Part shown: one piece after another, positions 38,801 through 46,892 of the stretch
How the letters are laid out: every line of letters begins with the position of its first letter
Numbering within the stretch: position 1 is the stretch's first letter
Assembly: GCA_035910535.1 (NCBI GenBank)
Contig: JAMHXF010000104.1
Span: 1-64,000 of the forward strand
Direction: 5' to 3'
DNA from: Archangium_A sp035910535
Lineage (GTDB): Bacteria; Myxococcota; Myxococcia; Myxococcales; Myxococcaceae
DNA length: 64,000 nucleotides
Program-made: the position numbers and the translations under genes
Notes under the pieces: generated by a model
The model's database searches: none
The model's input: the letters and a program-made list of their open reading frames with translations, nothing else
What the model was told of the DNA's origin: nothing

Positions 38801-41800
38801 GCCGCGTGGGGCGCCGACGCCGAGTGGGCAGTCGCGCTCGTGATGCGGCCGAAGAGTGACGTGCTGGCCGCGCTCGAGGGGTCTGCTGCGTTGTTGATCG
38901 TCAACGCGCCGCGCGAGTGCGTCGTGGGTGGAAACAAGCCCGACGTGCGCAAGACCATCGAGAAGCTCGGCGGCGAAGCGGTGTTCCTCGAAGGTGTGCC
39001 GTCGGTGCACCTGCCGCTCGTCGCGCCGGTGAGAGACGCGTACCGGGCGCTGCACGTGCTGGCCGCGACGCCGCCGAAGGGTGTGCGGTTCTACAGCGCA
39101 GCGTGGGCGAAGCCGTACGAGGTCACGACCGGCGCTGCGGCCGACTCGGTGACCGACGACGCCATGCACGGGTTCGACTTCACGAAGGTCGTCGAGCGCG
39201 CGTGGAACGATGGCGTTCGCGTCTTCATCGAGGCCGGTCCGCAGGGCTCGTGCACGCGAATGATCAGCCGCATTCTCGAGGGTAAGCCGCACCTCGCCGT
39301 GAGCGCGTGCCAGCGCGGCCAGGACGGCTACCTGTCGTTGTTGCAGGCCGTCGCGAAGGTCGCTGACGCCGGAGTTCCCGTTTCTCTCGACGCGCTCTAC
39401 GCAGACGTGCGGTTGCCCACGACGTCGACGGCGAAGGTGCTCGTCGTGCCCGTCGGCGGCGCTGCCACGCCACTTGCTCCTGCGAAAGCGCCGCGCCCCC
39501 AGGTTTCGAGGCCCACGATGATCACTCGTTCCACTGACCCCGTCGTCGCGCTCGCGGCGTCGATGCAGGCCACCGCTGCCGCGCACGAGACCTTCCTCGA
39601 AACTGCGCGCCAGTCAGCAGCGCTGTTGGCGCAGTTGTTGGGCGAACAGCGCGCGATGCTCGACGGTCGTGCGCCCGCTCCCGCGCTTCCGCCTGCGCGC
39701 TTCGATCGCCAGGCCTGCATGGACTTCGCGATTGGCTCGCTGGGCAAGATGCTCGGGCCGCAGTTCGCGATCGTCGACAGCTACCCGAGCCGCGTGCGGC
39801 TGCCCGACGAGCCGTTGATGCTCTGCGATCGCATCGTCGAAGTTGAAGGCGAACCCGGGAGCATGAGCACCGGGCGCTGCGTCACCGAGCACGACGTGAA
39901 GGCCGGCGCCTGGTACCTCGATGGCGGTCGCGTGCCGGTGTGCATCAGCGTCGAAGCGGGGCAGGCCGACCTCTTTCTCTCTTCGTACCTGGGCATCGAT
40001 CTGCAGACGAAGGGCGAGCGCGTGTACCGGCTGCTCGACGCGAAGGTCGTCTTTCACCGCGACCTGCCCGTGGCCGGTGACGTAATCCGCTACGACATTC
40101 GAATCGATCGCTTCATCAAGCAGGGCGACACGTGGCTCTTCTTCTTCCGCTTCGATGGAACGATTGCGGGCCAGCCATTCATCACGATGTACGACGGCTG
40201 CGCGGGCTTCTTCAGCCCCGAGCAGCTCGACTCGGGCAAGGGCATCGTCGCTGAAGGTCGCAAACCCTCGCGCACGCCGCACCGTGAGACTGCGCCGTTC
40301 AGCTCGTTGCTCCCGCACGGCACGGCGACGTTGAACGAGCGACAGGTTGACGCGCTCCGTTCGGGCCACCTGCGTGGCGCGTTCGACGTCGAGTTTCCGA
40401 TTTCGACCCTCGCGCCGGCGTTGCGCTTGCCTGACGGTCGCATGCGCCTCGTCGATCGAATTCTCGAGCTCGACACGCGCGGTGGCGCCAGCGGGCTCGG
40501 GCTCGTCATCGGCGAGCACGACGTCAGCCCCGACGCCTGGTACCTGACGTGTCACTTCAAAGACGACCCGGTGATGCCGGGCACGCTCATGTACGAGTGC
40601 TGTCTGCATACGCTGCGCGTGCTGTTGCTGCGGCTCGGCTGGGTCGACGACGCGAGTGACGTTGATCTCCACTACGCGCCGATTGAAGGCGCCGCGAGTC
40701 AGCTCAAGTGCCGCGGTCAGGTGCTGCCGAGCACGAAGAAGGTGCAGTACCGGTTGGAGATCGAACAGCTCGGCTACGACCCCGAGCCCTTCGTCATCGC
40801 CGCCGCGTCGATGTTCGCCGACGGCAAACACATCGTGCAGATGGACAACATGTCGGTGCGCATTCGTGGCCTCACGAAAGAGCGCCTCGAGCGACTGCAC
40901 TCGAAGCCAGGTGCCATCGACGTTCGCTTCACGCGTGAGCAGATCCTCGAGTACTGCGAAGGCGCTCCGTCGAAGTGCTTCGGCGCGCCGTATGCGCCCT
41001 TCGATGAAGCTCGCAAGCTCGCGCGGCTCCCGCGGCCTCCGTACCTCTTCATGGACCGCGTGCTGCACACCGAGCCGAAGCCCTTCGTGCTCGAGCCCGG
41101 TGGGTGGATCACCTGTGAGTACGACGTGCCCGCAGACGCCTGGTACTTCGCGGCGAACCGTCAGCCGGTGATGCCGTTCGCGGTGTTGCTCGAGGCCGCG
41201 CTGCAGCCGTGCGGTTTTCTCGCGGCGTACGCTGGCTCGGCGCTCACGAGCACCGAAGACCTCCGCTTTCGCAACCTCGACGGCACCGCGACGCTGCACC
41301 GCGAAGTGACGCCGGACACGGGCACGCTCACGTTGCGCTCGCGCATCACCAAGGCGTCGCGCGCGGGCGGCATGATCCTCGAGAACTTTGACTTCGAGGT
41401 GCTCACGGCGGAGGGCGAGCCCGTCTACACGGGCACCACTGGCTTCGGCTTCTTCCCGAAGGCTGCGCTCGAACAGCAGGTCGGGGTGCGCGGCGCGAAG
41501 GCATTCACTGCGCCGTCGAACACGCGCTCATTCACGTTGGAGCACGGCGCGCCGTTCACGCCGGACGAGGCGACGCGCTTCGAAGGTCGCGGTCTTTCAC
41601 GGCCTGCAAAAGCGTGGGCGATGATCGATCGCGTCGAGGCGCTCTCGCTCGACGGTGGCGCGAAGGGGCTCGGCTTCGTTTCAGCGAGCAAGCAGGTCGA
41701 CCCCGACGAGTGGTTCTTCCGCGCGCACTTCTTCGAAGACCCGGTGATGCCGGGATCACTCGGTCTCGAGGCGCTCATTCAGGCGCTCGGGCTGTGGGCG

Positions 41801-42049
41801 CGTGAGCGCTTCCCGGCGCTCGTCGACTCGCACCGCTACGAAGCGCTCGCGCTCGGCCTCACCCACACGTGGCAGTACCGGGGGCAGGTCATTCCCACCA
41901 ACGCGAACGTTCAGGTCGAGGCGAACATCACGAAGGTCATCGACGGTGACGAGCCGGTGCTCGTCGCTGACGGCCAGCTGCTGGTCGACGGGAAGATCAT
42001 CTACGCGATGAAAGACTTCCCGCTGCGCCTCGTTCGGGAGCACCGCTGA
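35864..42049 (+). CDS. PUFA synthase subunit Pfa3 (PfaC-like): KS-CLF-AT-hotdog(x4), no acyltransferase tail
   Basis: A 2061-residue synthase subunit. KS (about 4-430) has Cys182 in DAACASSL plus CHGTGT and NVGHLLTA. The chain length factor (about 440-800) has the Cys replaced by Glu629 (VQAEEAGG). The acyltransferase (about 855-1150) has Ser938 in GYSLGES, like PfaB. Four FabA-like hotdog domains follow: the first (near 1290-1460) and third (near 1690-1880) lack the catalytic His, while the second (His1564 in CHFKDDPVMPG) and fourth (His1955 in AHFFEDPVMPG) keep it. That gives two pseudo-plus-active double hotdogs, as in PfaC. The AGPAT domain that ends Pfa3 of Aetherobacter and Sorangium is absent. 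Start chosen at the ATG overlapping the previous stop; the KS begins three residues later. Confidence 0.93.
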   Translation: MKSQRAIAIVGVAGRFPGAPSVDALWELVRAGKTAAREIPAARWPVAAKDIVSSKGGPDTASSRIGCLVDDFELDVDVPAELRARLSSLAKLTLQVGVDAAKGVRFDPKRAAAIIANIALPTDAASALSESIVLGAMEAELKGTPHQPRFEPMDAFPTATPVALLSQTLGLGGGSFTLDAACASSLYALHLACIELEAGRLDAALAGGVSMAQSLYTQVGFTQLQALSPSGICAPFGAHADGLVVGEGAGMVVLKRLEDAERDGDRIIAVIRGIGVSNDVGGSLLSPDSEGQLRAMRSAYAQAGWTPTDVQLVECHGTGTPRGDGVELKSLSTMWEGAASRAVIGSVKSNVGHLLTAAGMAGLTKVVQAMAHGQLPPSANVTSSTLSPALRATPFDVLEAPREWAGSPRRAAVSGFGFGGINAHLLLEQHVPNTPAPARVTMADEPVAVVGMGAFVGSARSLDELRAQQFSTPTSLLTPRGKRGRFSGVDEHELGAWIHELRIPLGRFKVPPLEVPSVLPQQLLMLQVAREAIDDAGGLGAGPHHSTGAVVGIGLDLETTSFHLRWVLRERAAKWGLSLDEAALKQLADRLSPPLDTQRTLGALGGIVASRLAREVGLGGPSFGVQAEEAGGLRALEVATRLLQRHEVDRMVVGAVDLAGDVRRVLAARSLGDERVMGEGAGALVLKRLADAQRSGDRIYGVVKAISPAIARASEELNLGAATGLVSTIRALLSLHHEALPAPTRPWARNRSEGPRKTTVSATAPDGVSVSVSLEQAPESSRHVAPAIERAAGLFLVDDPKALRDLAALHTSDSIDQLAARWHQRGSKTGRAVVATSVAELLLKLDSPSAATSLGGEVAFVFPGSGTHFDGMGRGLHLALPETLARLDRDSQSLASHLEPPKGEGISDIIVRHVTHGLSVAEGLTLLGVQPTAYLGYSLGESASLFSSRAWRDRDVMFQRTLESPLFRSELGGACTVAKAAWGADAEWAVALVMRPKSDVLAALEGSAALLIVNAPRECVVGGNKPDVRKTIEKLGGEAVFLEGVPSVHLPLVAPVRDAYRALHVLAATPPKGVRFYSAAWAKPYEVTTGAAADSVTDDAMHGFDFTKVVERAWNDGVRVFIEAGPQGSCTRMISRILEGKPHLAVSACQRGQDGYLSLLQAVAKVADAGVPVSLDALYADVRLPTTSTAKVLVVPVGGAATPLAPAKAPRPQVSRPTMITRSTDPVVALAASMQATAAAHETFLETARQSAALLAQLLGEQRAMLDGRAPAPALPPARFDRQACMDFAIGSLGKMLGPQFAIVDSYPSRVRLPDEPLMLCDRIVEVEGEPGSMSTGRCVTEHDVKAGAWYLDGGRVPVCISVEAGQADLFLSSYLGIDLQTKGERVYRLLDAKVVFHRDLPVAGDVIRYDIRIDRFIKQGDTWLFFFRFDGTIAGQPFITMYDGCAGFFSPEQLDSGKGIVAEGRKPSRTPHRETAPFSSLLPHGTATLNERQVDALRSGHLRGAFDVEFPISTLAPALRLPDGRMRLVDRILELDTRGGASGLGLVIGEHDVSPDAWYLTCHFKDDPVMPGTLMYECCLHTLRVLLLRLGWVDDASDVDLHYAPIEGAASQLKCRGQVLPSTKKVQYRLEIEQLGYDPEPFVIAAASMFADGKHIVQMDNMSVRIRGLTKERLERLHSKPGAIDVRFTREQILEYCEGAPSKCFGAPYAPFDEARKLARLPRPPYLFMDRVLHTEPKPFVLEPGGWITCEYDVPADAWYFAANRQPVMPFAVLLEAALQPCGFLAAYAGSALTSTEDLRFRNLDGTATLHREVTPDTGTLTLRSRITKASRAGGMILENFDFEVLTAEGEPVYTGTTGFGFFPKAALEQQVGVRGAKAFTAPSNTRSFTLEHGAPFTPDEATRFEGRGLSRPAKAWAMIDRVEALSLDGGAKGLGFVSASKQVDPDEWFFRAHFFEDPVMPGSLGLEALIQALGLWARERFPALVDSHRYEALALGLTHTWQYRGQVIPTNANVQVEANITKVIDGDEPVLVADGQLLVDGKIIYAMKDFPLRLVREHR

Positions 42050-43089
42050 TGCGCTGGAAGAACGTGCACGTCGAGGCCATCTCCGCCGTCGTCCCCGATG
42101 AGACCATCAGTTCCTCGGAGATAGAGGCGCGCCTCTCGCCGCTGTACCAGGCGCTGCACCTCGCGCCGGGGCAGCTCGAGTCGTTGACGGGAATTCGCGA
42201 ACGCCGCCGCTGGCCGGTGGGCACGCGCATGTCGAAGGCCGCCGCGCAGGCAGGGCGCCTCGCGCTCGAGCAGTCTGGCGTGCCCGCCGAAGATCTCGGC
42301 GCGGTCGTCTACGCGGGCGTGTGCCGCGATGATCTCGAACCGGCGACGGCCTGTGGCGTCGCCGCCGAATTGAAGACCGGCCCCGACGCGTTGATCTTCG
42401 ACGTGAGCAACGCGTGCCTCGGCGTGATGAACGCGATGGTGGAGGTCGCGAATCGAATCGAGCTCGGGCAGATGCGCGCCGGCCTCGTGGTGTCTGCCGA
42501 GAGCTCGCGGGAGATCGTCGACAGCTCGATTGATCGACTCAACGGCGACCCGACGCTGGAGCGCTATCGCCTCGGCCTCGCGACGATGACTGGCGGCTCA
42601 GGCGCGACCGCCGTGCTGCTGACGGCCGCTGACTATTCCGGCACCGAACATCGCCTCGTCTCGGGCGCTGCGTTGTCGGCGCCGCAGCACCACCAGCTCT
42701 GTCGCTGGGGCCCGAGCAAAGGGTTGCTCGGTGAAACCCCCAACGTGATGGACACCGACGCCACCGGAGTGCTCGAGCACGGCGTCGAGCTCGGGCGCGC
42801 CACGTGGGACAAGTTCTTGAGCAACAGCGGTTGGCGCGCTGACGACGTCGATCGCGTGATCGCGCATCAAGTGGGCGCAGGTCACCGGCGCGAAGTGCTG
42901 CAGACGCTCGGCATCGACCCTGCGCGTGATTTTTCGACGTTCGAGCACCTCGGCAACATGGGCACGGTCTCAGTGCCCATCACCGCCGCGCGCGCGATTG
43001 AAAGCGGCTTCATTCAACCCGGCCAGCGGGTCGGCTTCCTCGGCATCGGGAGCGGGCTCAACTGCTTGATGCTGGGCATTCAGTGGTGA
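42049..43089 (+). CDS. oleA: OleA: thiolase-fold enzyme for head-to-head acyl condensation
   Basis: A 346-residue thiolase-superfamily protein related to FabH. OleA condenses two fatty acyl thioesters head to head into a beta-keto acid. The active Cys123 lies in FDVSNACLGVMNA, matching the OleA nucleophile region, and later conserved segments are VIAHQVGAGHR and FEHLGNMGTVS. Length and the three following genes (oleB, oleC, oleD order) support OleA rather than FabH. Its ATG shares a base with the Pfa3 stop (TGATG), so translation is coupled to the PUFA synthase. That coupling is the main evidence that its substrates are polyunsaturated acyl chains. Transfer from ACP or via CoA cannot be told from sequence. 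Confidence 0.9.
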   Translation: MRWKNVHVEAISAVVPDETISSSEIEARLSPLYQALHLAPGQLESLTGIRERRRWPVGTRMSKAAAQAGRLALEQSGVPAEDLGAVVYAGVCRDDLEPATACGVAAELKTGPDALIFDVSNACLGVMNAMVEVANRIELGQMRAGLVVSAESSREIVDSSIDRLNGDPTLERYRLGLATMTGGSGATAVLLTAADYSGTEHRLVSGAALSAPQHHQLCRWGPSKGLLGETPNVMDTDATGVLEHGVELGRATWDKFLSNSGWRADDVDRVIAHQVGAGHRREVLQTLGIDPARDFSTFEHLGNMGTVSVPITAARAIESGFIQPGQRVGFLGIGSGLNCLMLGIQW

Positions 43090-43100
43090 GGACTCAAGTG

Positions 43101-44021
43101 ATGACCTTCGACGTGTCTCCGTACAAGTCGCTGTACCCGTGGCAGGGCCACTTTCTCGACGTGGGGAAGGGCGTGAAGCTGCACTACCTCGACGAAGGCA
43201 AGGGCGACCCGTTGGTGATGCTGCACGGCAACCCGACGTGGAGCTTCTACTGGCGCAACCTCGTCACCGAGTTCTCGAAGGACCACCGCGTCGTCGTGCC
43301 CGATCACGTGGGGTGTGGGCTCAGCGACAAGCCTGACGACGATCAATATGAGTACGTGCTCGAGCGCCGCGTGGCCGATCTCGACCGGCTCATCAACTCG
43401 CTCAACCTCGGCGACCGAATCACGCTCGTGGTGCACGACTGGGGCGGGATGATCGGCATGGCGTGGGCGACGAAGAACCCGCACCGCGTGAAGCGCTTCG
43501 TGGTGCTCAACACCGCAGGCTTCGGGCTGCCGCAGGGCCGCAAGCTGCCGTGGCAGATCGGCGTCGTCCGCTACGCGCCCTATTTCCCGGTGCCGGTGCG
43601 CGCGTTCAACGCGTTCAGCCGTGGTGCCAACATCATGTGCAGCACGCGGCCGGGTCGCATGACCTCGCTCATCAAAGACGCGTACCTCGCGCCCTACGAC
43701 AGCTGGAAGAACCGCATCGCGGTGCAGCGCTTCGTGGAAGACATTCCCCTCGCGCCGGGCGATCGCAGCTGGCCCATCGTCAACGAGGTGTCAGAGAAGC
43801 TCGAGCAGTTCCGCAAAGTGCCGATGCTCATCTGCTGGGGCCGCAAAGACTTCGTGTTCGACGACGCGTTCCTCGCGGAGTGGCGCCGACGTTTGCCCGA
43901 AGCGCAGGTGCACGTGTTCGAAGACGCGGGCCACTACGTGCTCGAAGACGCACACGAAGAGATCTCCGGGTTGATGCGTGAGTTCTTCGGCAAGCACCCG
44001 CTGCCCGGCCGCGACGCATGA
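43101..44021 (+). CDS. oleB: OleB: alpha/beta hydrolase, beta-lactone decarboxylase
   Basis: A 306-residue alpha/beta hydrolase close in sequence to haloalkane dehalogenases. The oxyanion region is LHGNPTWSFYW, the nucleophile Asp is in VVHDWGG, and the base His is in DAGHYVLED. In ole clusters this family decarboxylates the beta-lactone made by OleC into the cis-alkene. A dehalogenase role is the usual misannotation, and the oleA/oleC neighbours argue against it. ATG 43101 chosen because GAGGA precedes it at good spacing; in-frame GTGs upstream overlap the oleA stop. The stop overlaps the oleC start by ATGA. Soluble; OleB, OleC and OleD are known to assemble into a large complex in Xanthomonas. 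Confidence 0.9.
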   Translation: MTFDVSPYKSLYPWQGHFLDVGKGVKLHYLDEGKGDPLVMLHGNPTWSFYWRNLVTEFSKDHRVVVPDHVGCGLSDKPDDDQYEYVLERRVADLDRLINSLNLGDRITLVVHDWGGMIGMAWATKNPHRVKRFVVLNTAGFGLPQGRKLPWQIGVVRYAPYFPVPVRAFNAFSRGANIMCSTRPGRMTSLIKDAYLAPYDSWKNRIAVQRFVEDIPLAPGDRSWPIVNEVSEKLEQFRKVPMLICWGRKDFVFDDAFLAEWRRRLPEAQVHVFEDAGHYVLEDAHEEISGLMREFFGKHPLPGRDA

Positions 44022-45646
44022 CGACGAGCACCAACATCGCTTCGCACATTCCGGCCATGGCGAAGCTGAACCCGTCGCGCCCGGCGATCGTCGCGAAGGT
44101 GAAGGGCGCGTGGAAGACGATGACGTTCGGCGAGCTCGACGCGCTGAGCGACTCGTACGCGCGCGGGCTTCAGCACATCGGCATCACGCAGGGCGTGCGC
44201 ACCGTGCTGCTCGCGCCGCCGAGCCTCGAGTTCTTCCCGCTGGTATTCGCGCTCTTCAAGGTCGGCGCGGTGATCGTGATGATCGACCCCGGCATCGGCC
44301 GCGAGGCGATGCTCAAGTGTCTCGAAGAAGTGCAGCCCGAGGCGTTCATCGGCGTTCCCGCAGCGCAGGTCGCGCGGCTGTTGTTTCGCAAGCCGTTCAA
44401 GAACGTGCGCGCGGTCGTCACCATCGGTCCACGGTTGTTCTGGGGTGGCCACATGCTCGCTGACTTGAAGAAGCTCGGAGGTGACGGCGCCTTCGACATG
44501 GCTGCACCCGCGCCTGGCCAGACGGCGGCGATCCTCTTCACCAGCGGCTCGACGGGCATCCCCAAGGGCGCGGTGTACACGCACGAGATCTTCGACGCGC
44601 AGGTGCGCATGATTCGCGACACCTACGGCATCGAGCCCGGCGAGATCGATCTCCCCACGTTCCCGTTGTTCGCGTTGTTCGACCCGGCGCTCGGCATGAC
44701 CTCGGTGCTCCCGGAGATGGACTTCAGGAGCCCCGCGAAGGCAGACCCGGCGAAGTTGATCGAAGCCATCACCACGCACGGCTGCACGATGATGTTCGGC
44801 AGCCCCGCATTGCTCGACAACTTCGGGCGCTACGGTGTCGCCAACGGCGTGAAGCTGAAGACCCTCAAGCGCGTGTTGAGCTCTGGCGCGCCGGTGCGCC
44901 TCGACGTGCTCGAGCGCATGACGAAGTTGCTGCCTGAAAATGCGCAGCTCTTCACCCCGTTCGGCGCGACGGAGTCACTCCCGGTGGCGAGCATCGGCAG
45001 CGACGAGGTGCTCCGTGAGACGGGCAAAGACGCGAGCACCGGCCGCGGTGTGTGTGTCGGCAAGCCTGTCGACGGTGTGCAAGTGAGAATCATCACCATC
45101 ACCGACGAGCCCATCGCGCAGTGGTCTGACTCGCTTCAGGTCGCTGACGGCACCATCGGTGAAATCACCGTGCGCGGTGCGGTGGTCACCAGGGAGTACT
45201 TCGGGCGACCAGCGCAGACCGCCGCCGCGAAGATCCGCGACGGTGAACACACCGTGCATCGCATGGGCGACGTGGGCTTCCTCGACGCGCAGGGCCGCTT
45301 GTGGATGTGTGGCCGCAAAGGGCACCGCGTGCAGACCGCGACGGGCACGTTGTTCAGCGTGCCGGTGGAAGAAGTGCTCAACCAGCTCCCGGCCATCAAG
45401 CGCACCGCGCTCGTCGGCGTCGACAACACGCCGGTGATCCTCGTCGAGCGCGAAGCGAACGCGACCGTCACCGACGAGGTGCTGCTCAAAGAAGCCAAAG
45501 ACCTCGCCGCGAAGCACGACGTCACGAAGTCGCTGCAGCACTTTCACGTGTTCCCCGGCGCGTTCCCCGTCGACAAGCGCCACAACGCGAAGATCGAGCG
45601 CGAGAAGCTCGCGGTCTGGGCGAAAGAAAAGGGGCTCGGGCGATGA
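44018..45646 (+). CDS. oleC: OleC: AMP-dependent beta-lactone synthetase
   Basis: A 542-residue member of the acyl-CoA synthetase/luciferase superfamily. The phosphate-binding loop is AAILFTSGSTGIPKGA, and further core motifs are FTPFGATESLP and the VHRMGDVGFLD hinge region. In the olefin pathway OleC uses ATP to convert the beta-hydroxy acid from OleD into a beta-lactone rather than a CoA ester. Length and context fit. An ordinary acyl-CoA ligase is the sequence-only alternative, but placement between oleB and oleD with four-base overlaps on both sides makes OleC strongly preferred. Confidence 0.92.
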   Translation: MTTSTNIASHIPAMAKLNPSRPAIVAKVKGAWKTMTFGELDALSDSYARGLQHIGITQGVRTVLLAPPSLEFFPLVFALFKVGAVIVMIDPGIGREAMLKCLEEVQPEAFIGVPAAQVARLLFRKPFKNVRAVVTIGPRLFWGGHMLADLKKLGGDGAFDMAAPAPGQTAAILFTSGSTGIPKGAVYTHEIFDAQVRMIRDTYGIEPGEIDLPTFPLFALFDPALGMTSVLPEMDFRSPAKADPAKLIEAITTHGCTMMFGSPALLDNFGRYGVANGVKLKTLKRVLSSGAPVRLDVLERMTKLLPENAQLFTPFGATESLPVASIGSDEVLRETGKDASTGRGVCVGKPVDGVQVRIITITDEPIAQWSDSLQVADGTIGEITVRGAVVTREYFGRPAQTAAAKIRDGEHTVHRMGDVGFLDAQGRLWMCGRKGHRVQTATGTLFSVPVEEVLNQLPAIKRTALVGVDNTPVILVEREANATVTDEVLLKEAKDLAAKHDVTKSLQHFHVFPGAFPVDKRHNAKIEREKLAVWAKEKGLGR

Positions 45647-46629
45647 AGGCGCTGGTCACTGGCGGCGGCGGCTTTCTCGGCAGCAACCTCGTCAAGGCGC
45701 TCGTCGCGCGTGGTGACGACGTTCGAATCATCGCGCGCGGGGAATACCCGGAGCTCGCGAAGCTCGGCGTCGCCTGCGTGCGTGGCGACATCACCGACGC
45801 CGCCGCGACTCAAGCCGCGTGTGAAGGCGTCGACGTCGTCTTTCACACGGCCGCGAAGGCTGGTGGCTGGGGCGACCCGAGAGAATACGAAGCCATCAAC
45901 ATCACAGGCACGAAGCACGTCGTCGATGGCTGCAAGGCGTCGGGCGTCCCCGTGCTCGTGCACACCAGCTCGCCCAGCGTGGTGCATGGTGAAGGCGACA
46001 TCGCCGGGGCCGACGAGTCGCTGCCGTTCGCTGAACATTTTCTGGCTGACTACCCGCGCACCAAGGCGCTCTCCGAGAAGCTGGCGCGTGACGCGAGCGA
46101 CGAGAAGCTCAAGGTCGTCGCGCTGCGGCCTCACTTCATCTGGGGCCCGGGAGATCGCCACCTGTTGCCGCGGCTCATCGCGCGCGCGAGCAAAGGGAAG
46201 CTCCGTCGCATCGGCGAGGGCGACCCGAAGTGCGACACCATCTACATCGACAACTGTGTGCACGCGCACCTGCTCGCGGCTGACAGGTTGCGTGAAGGCG
46301 CTGCGCTCGGCGGCAAGACGTACTTCGTCAGCGACGACGAGCCCATCGGCGTGTGGACGATGGCCGAGCGCATGCTGGCGGCCGCAGGCCATGGGCCCAT
46401 CACGCGAAAGATCTCGCCCGGCCTCGCGTGGTTCGTCGCGTCGACGCTCGAGACGACGTTCCGCTTGTTCGGCGTACAGTCAGAGCCGCTCATCACGCGC
46501 TTCGCGGTGAGCGAGCTGACGCACGCGCAGTGGTTTGACATCAGCGCCGCGAAGCGAGATCTCGGCTACGCGCCGGTCGTCTCGCTCGACGAAGGCATCG
46601 CGCGACTGAAAGCGAGCTTCTCGAAATGA
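45643..46629 (+). CDS. oleD: OleD: NADPH-dependent beta-keto acid reductase (extended SDR)
   Basis: A 328-residue extended short-chain dehydrogenase. The nucleotide-binding motif is VTGGGGFLG at the N-terminus. The catalytic region has VHTSSPSVVHG and the YPRTKALSE Tyr-x3-Lys pair. Sequence style is that of 3-beta-hydroxysteroid dehydrogenase/NAD-epimerase relatives. In ole clusters this enzyme reduces the 2-alkyl-3-keto acid from OleA to the 3-hydroxy acid for OleC. The ATG overlaps the oleC stop (ATGA); the open frame further left lies inside oleC and is not used. A small DUF2132 gene overlaps its own stop in the same way. Confidence 0.92.
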   Translation: MKALVTGGGGFLGSNLVKALVARGDDVRIIARGEYPELAKLGVACVRGDITDAAATQAACEGVDVVFHTAAKAGGWGDPREYEAINITGTKHVVDGCKASGVPVLVHTSSPSVVHGEGDIAGADESLPFAEHFLADYPRTKALSEKLARDASDEKLKVVALRPHFIWGPGDRHLLPRLIARASKGKLRRIGEGDPKCDTIYIDNCVHAHLLAADRLREGAALGGKTYFVSDDEPIGVWTMAERMLAAAGHGPITRKISPGLAWFVASTLETTFRLFGVQSEPLITRFAVSELTHAQWFDISAAKRDLGYAPVVSLDEGIARLKASFSK

Positions 46630-46892
46630 GCGACGAACCGCGAGACGCCAACGGGCACCTGATTCGCGAACTCCACGGCGTGACGTTGGCGAACATTCTC
46701 GAGTACCTCGTCGACCAGCTCGGCTGGGCCGAGCTCGCCGCGCAGATCCGCATCAACTGCTTCGCGGTGAACCCCAGCCTCAAGTCGAGCCTCACGTTTT
46801 TGCGGCGAACCCCGTGGGCCCGGCAGAAGGTCGAGGCGCTCTACGTCGAGGTGCGCAGCGCGGAAGTGCTGGGGCTCTCGACGGGCGAGTGA
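46626..46892 (+). CDS. DUF2132 (VF530 family) small protein
   Basis: An 88-residue protein matching the VF530/DUF2132 family: LHGVTLANILEYLVDQLGW, then INCFAVNPSLKSSLTFLRRT and PWARQKVEALY. A structure exists for a Vibrio member and DNA binding has been suggested, but the function is not established. Its ATG overlaps the oleD stop by four bases, making it the last gene of the pfa-ole operon. Its final 52 bases overlap the convergent phosphopantetheinyl transferase gene. Whether it serves the pathway or is a passenger cannot be told from sequence. Confidence 0.88.
   Translation: MSDEPRDANGHLIRELHGVTLANILEYLVDQLGWAELAAQIRINCFAVNPSLKSSLTFLRRTPWARQKVEALYVEVRSAEVLGLSTGE

Noticed and set aside
43101..44021. 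Haloalkane dehalogenase
   Set aside because: The HDWGG nucleophile motif is shared with OleB, and the oleA/oleC/oleD neighbours fix the assignment.
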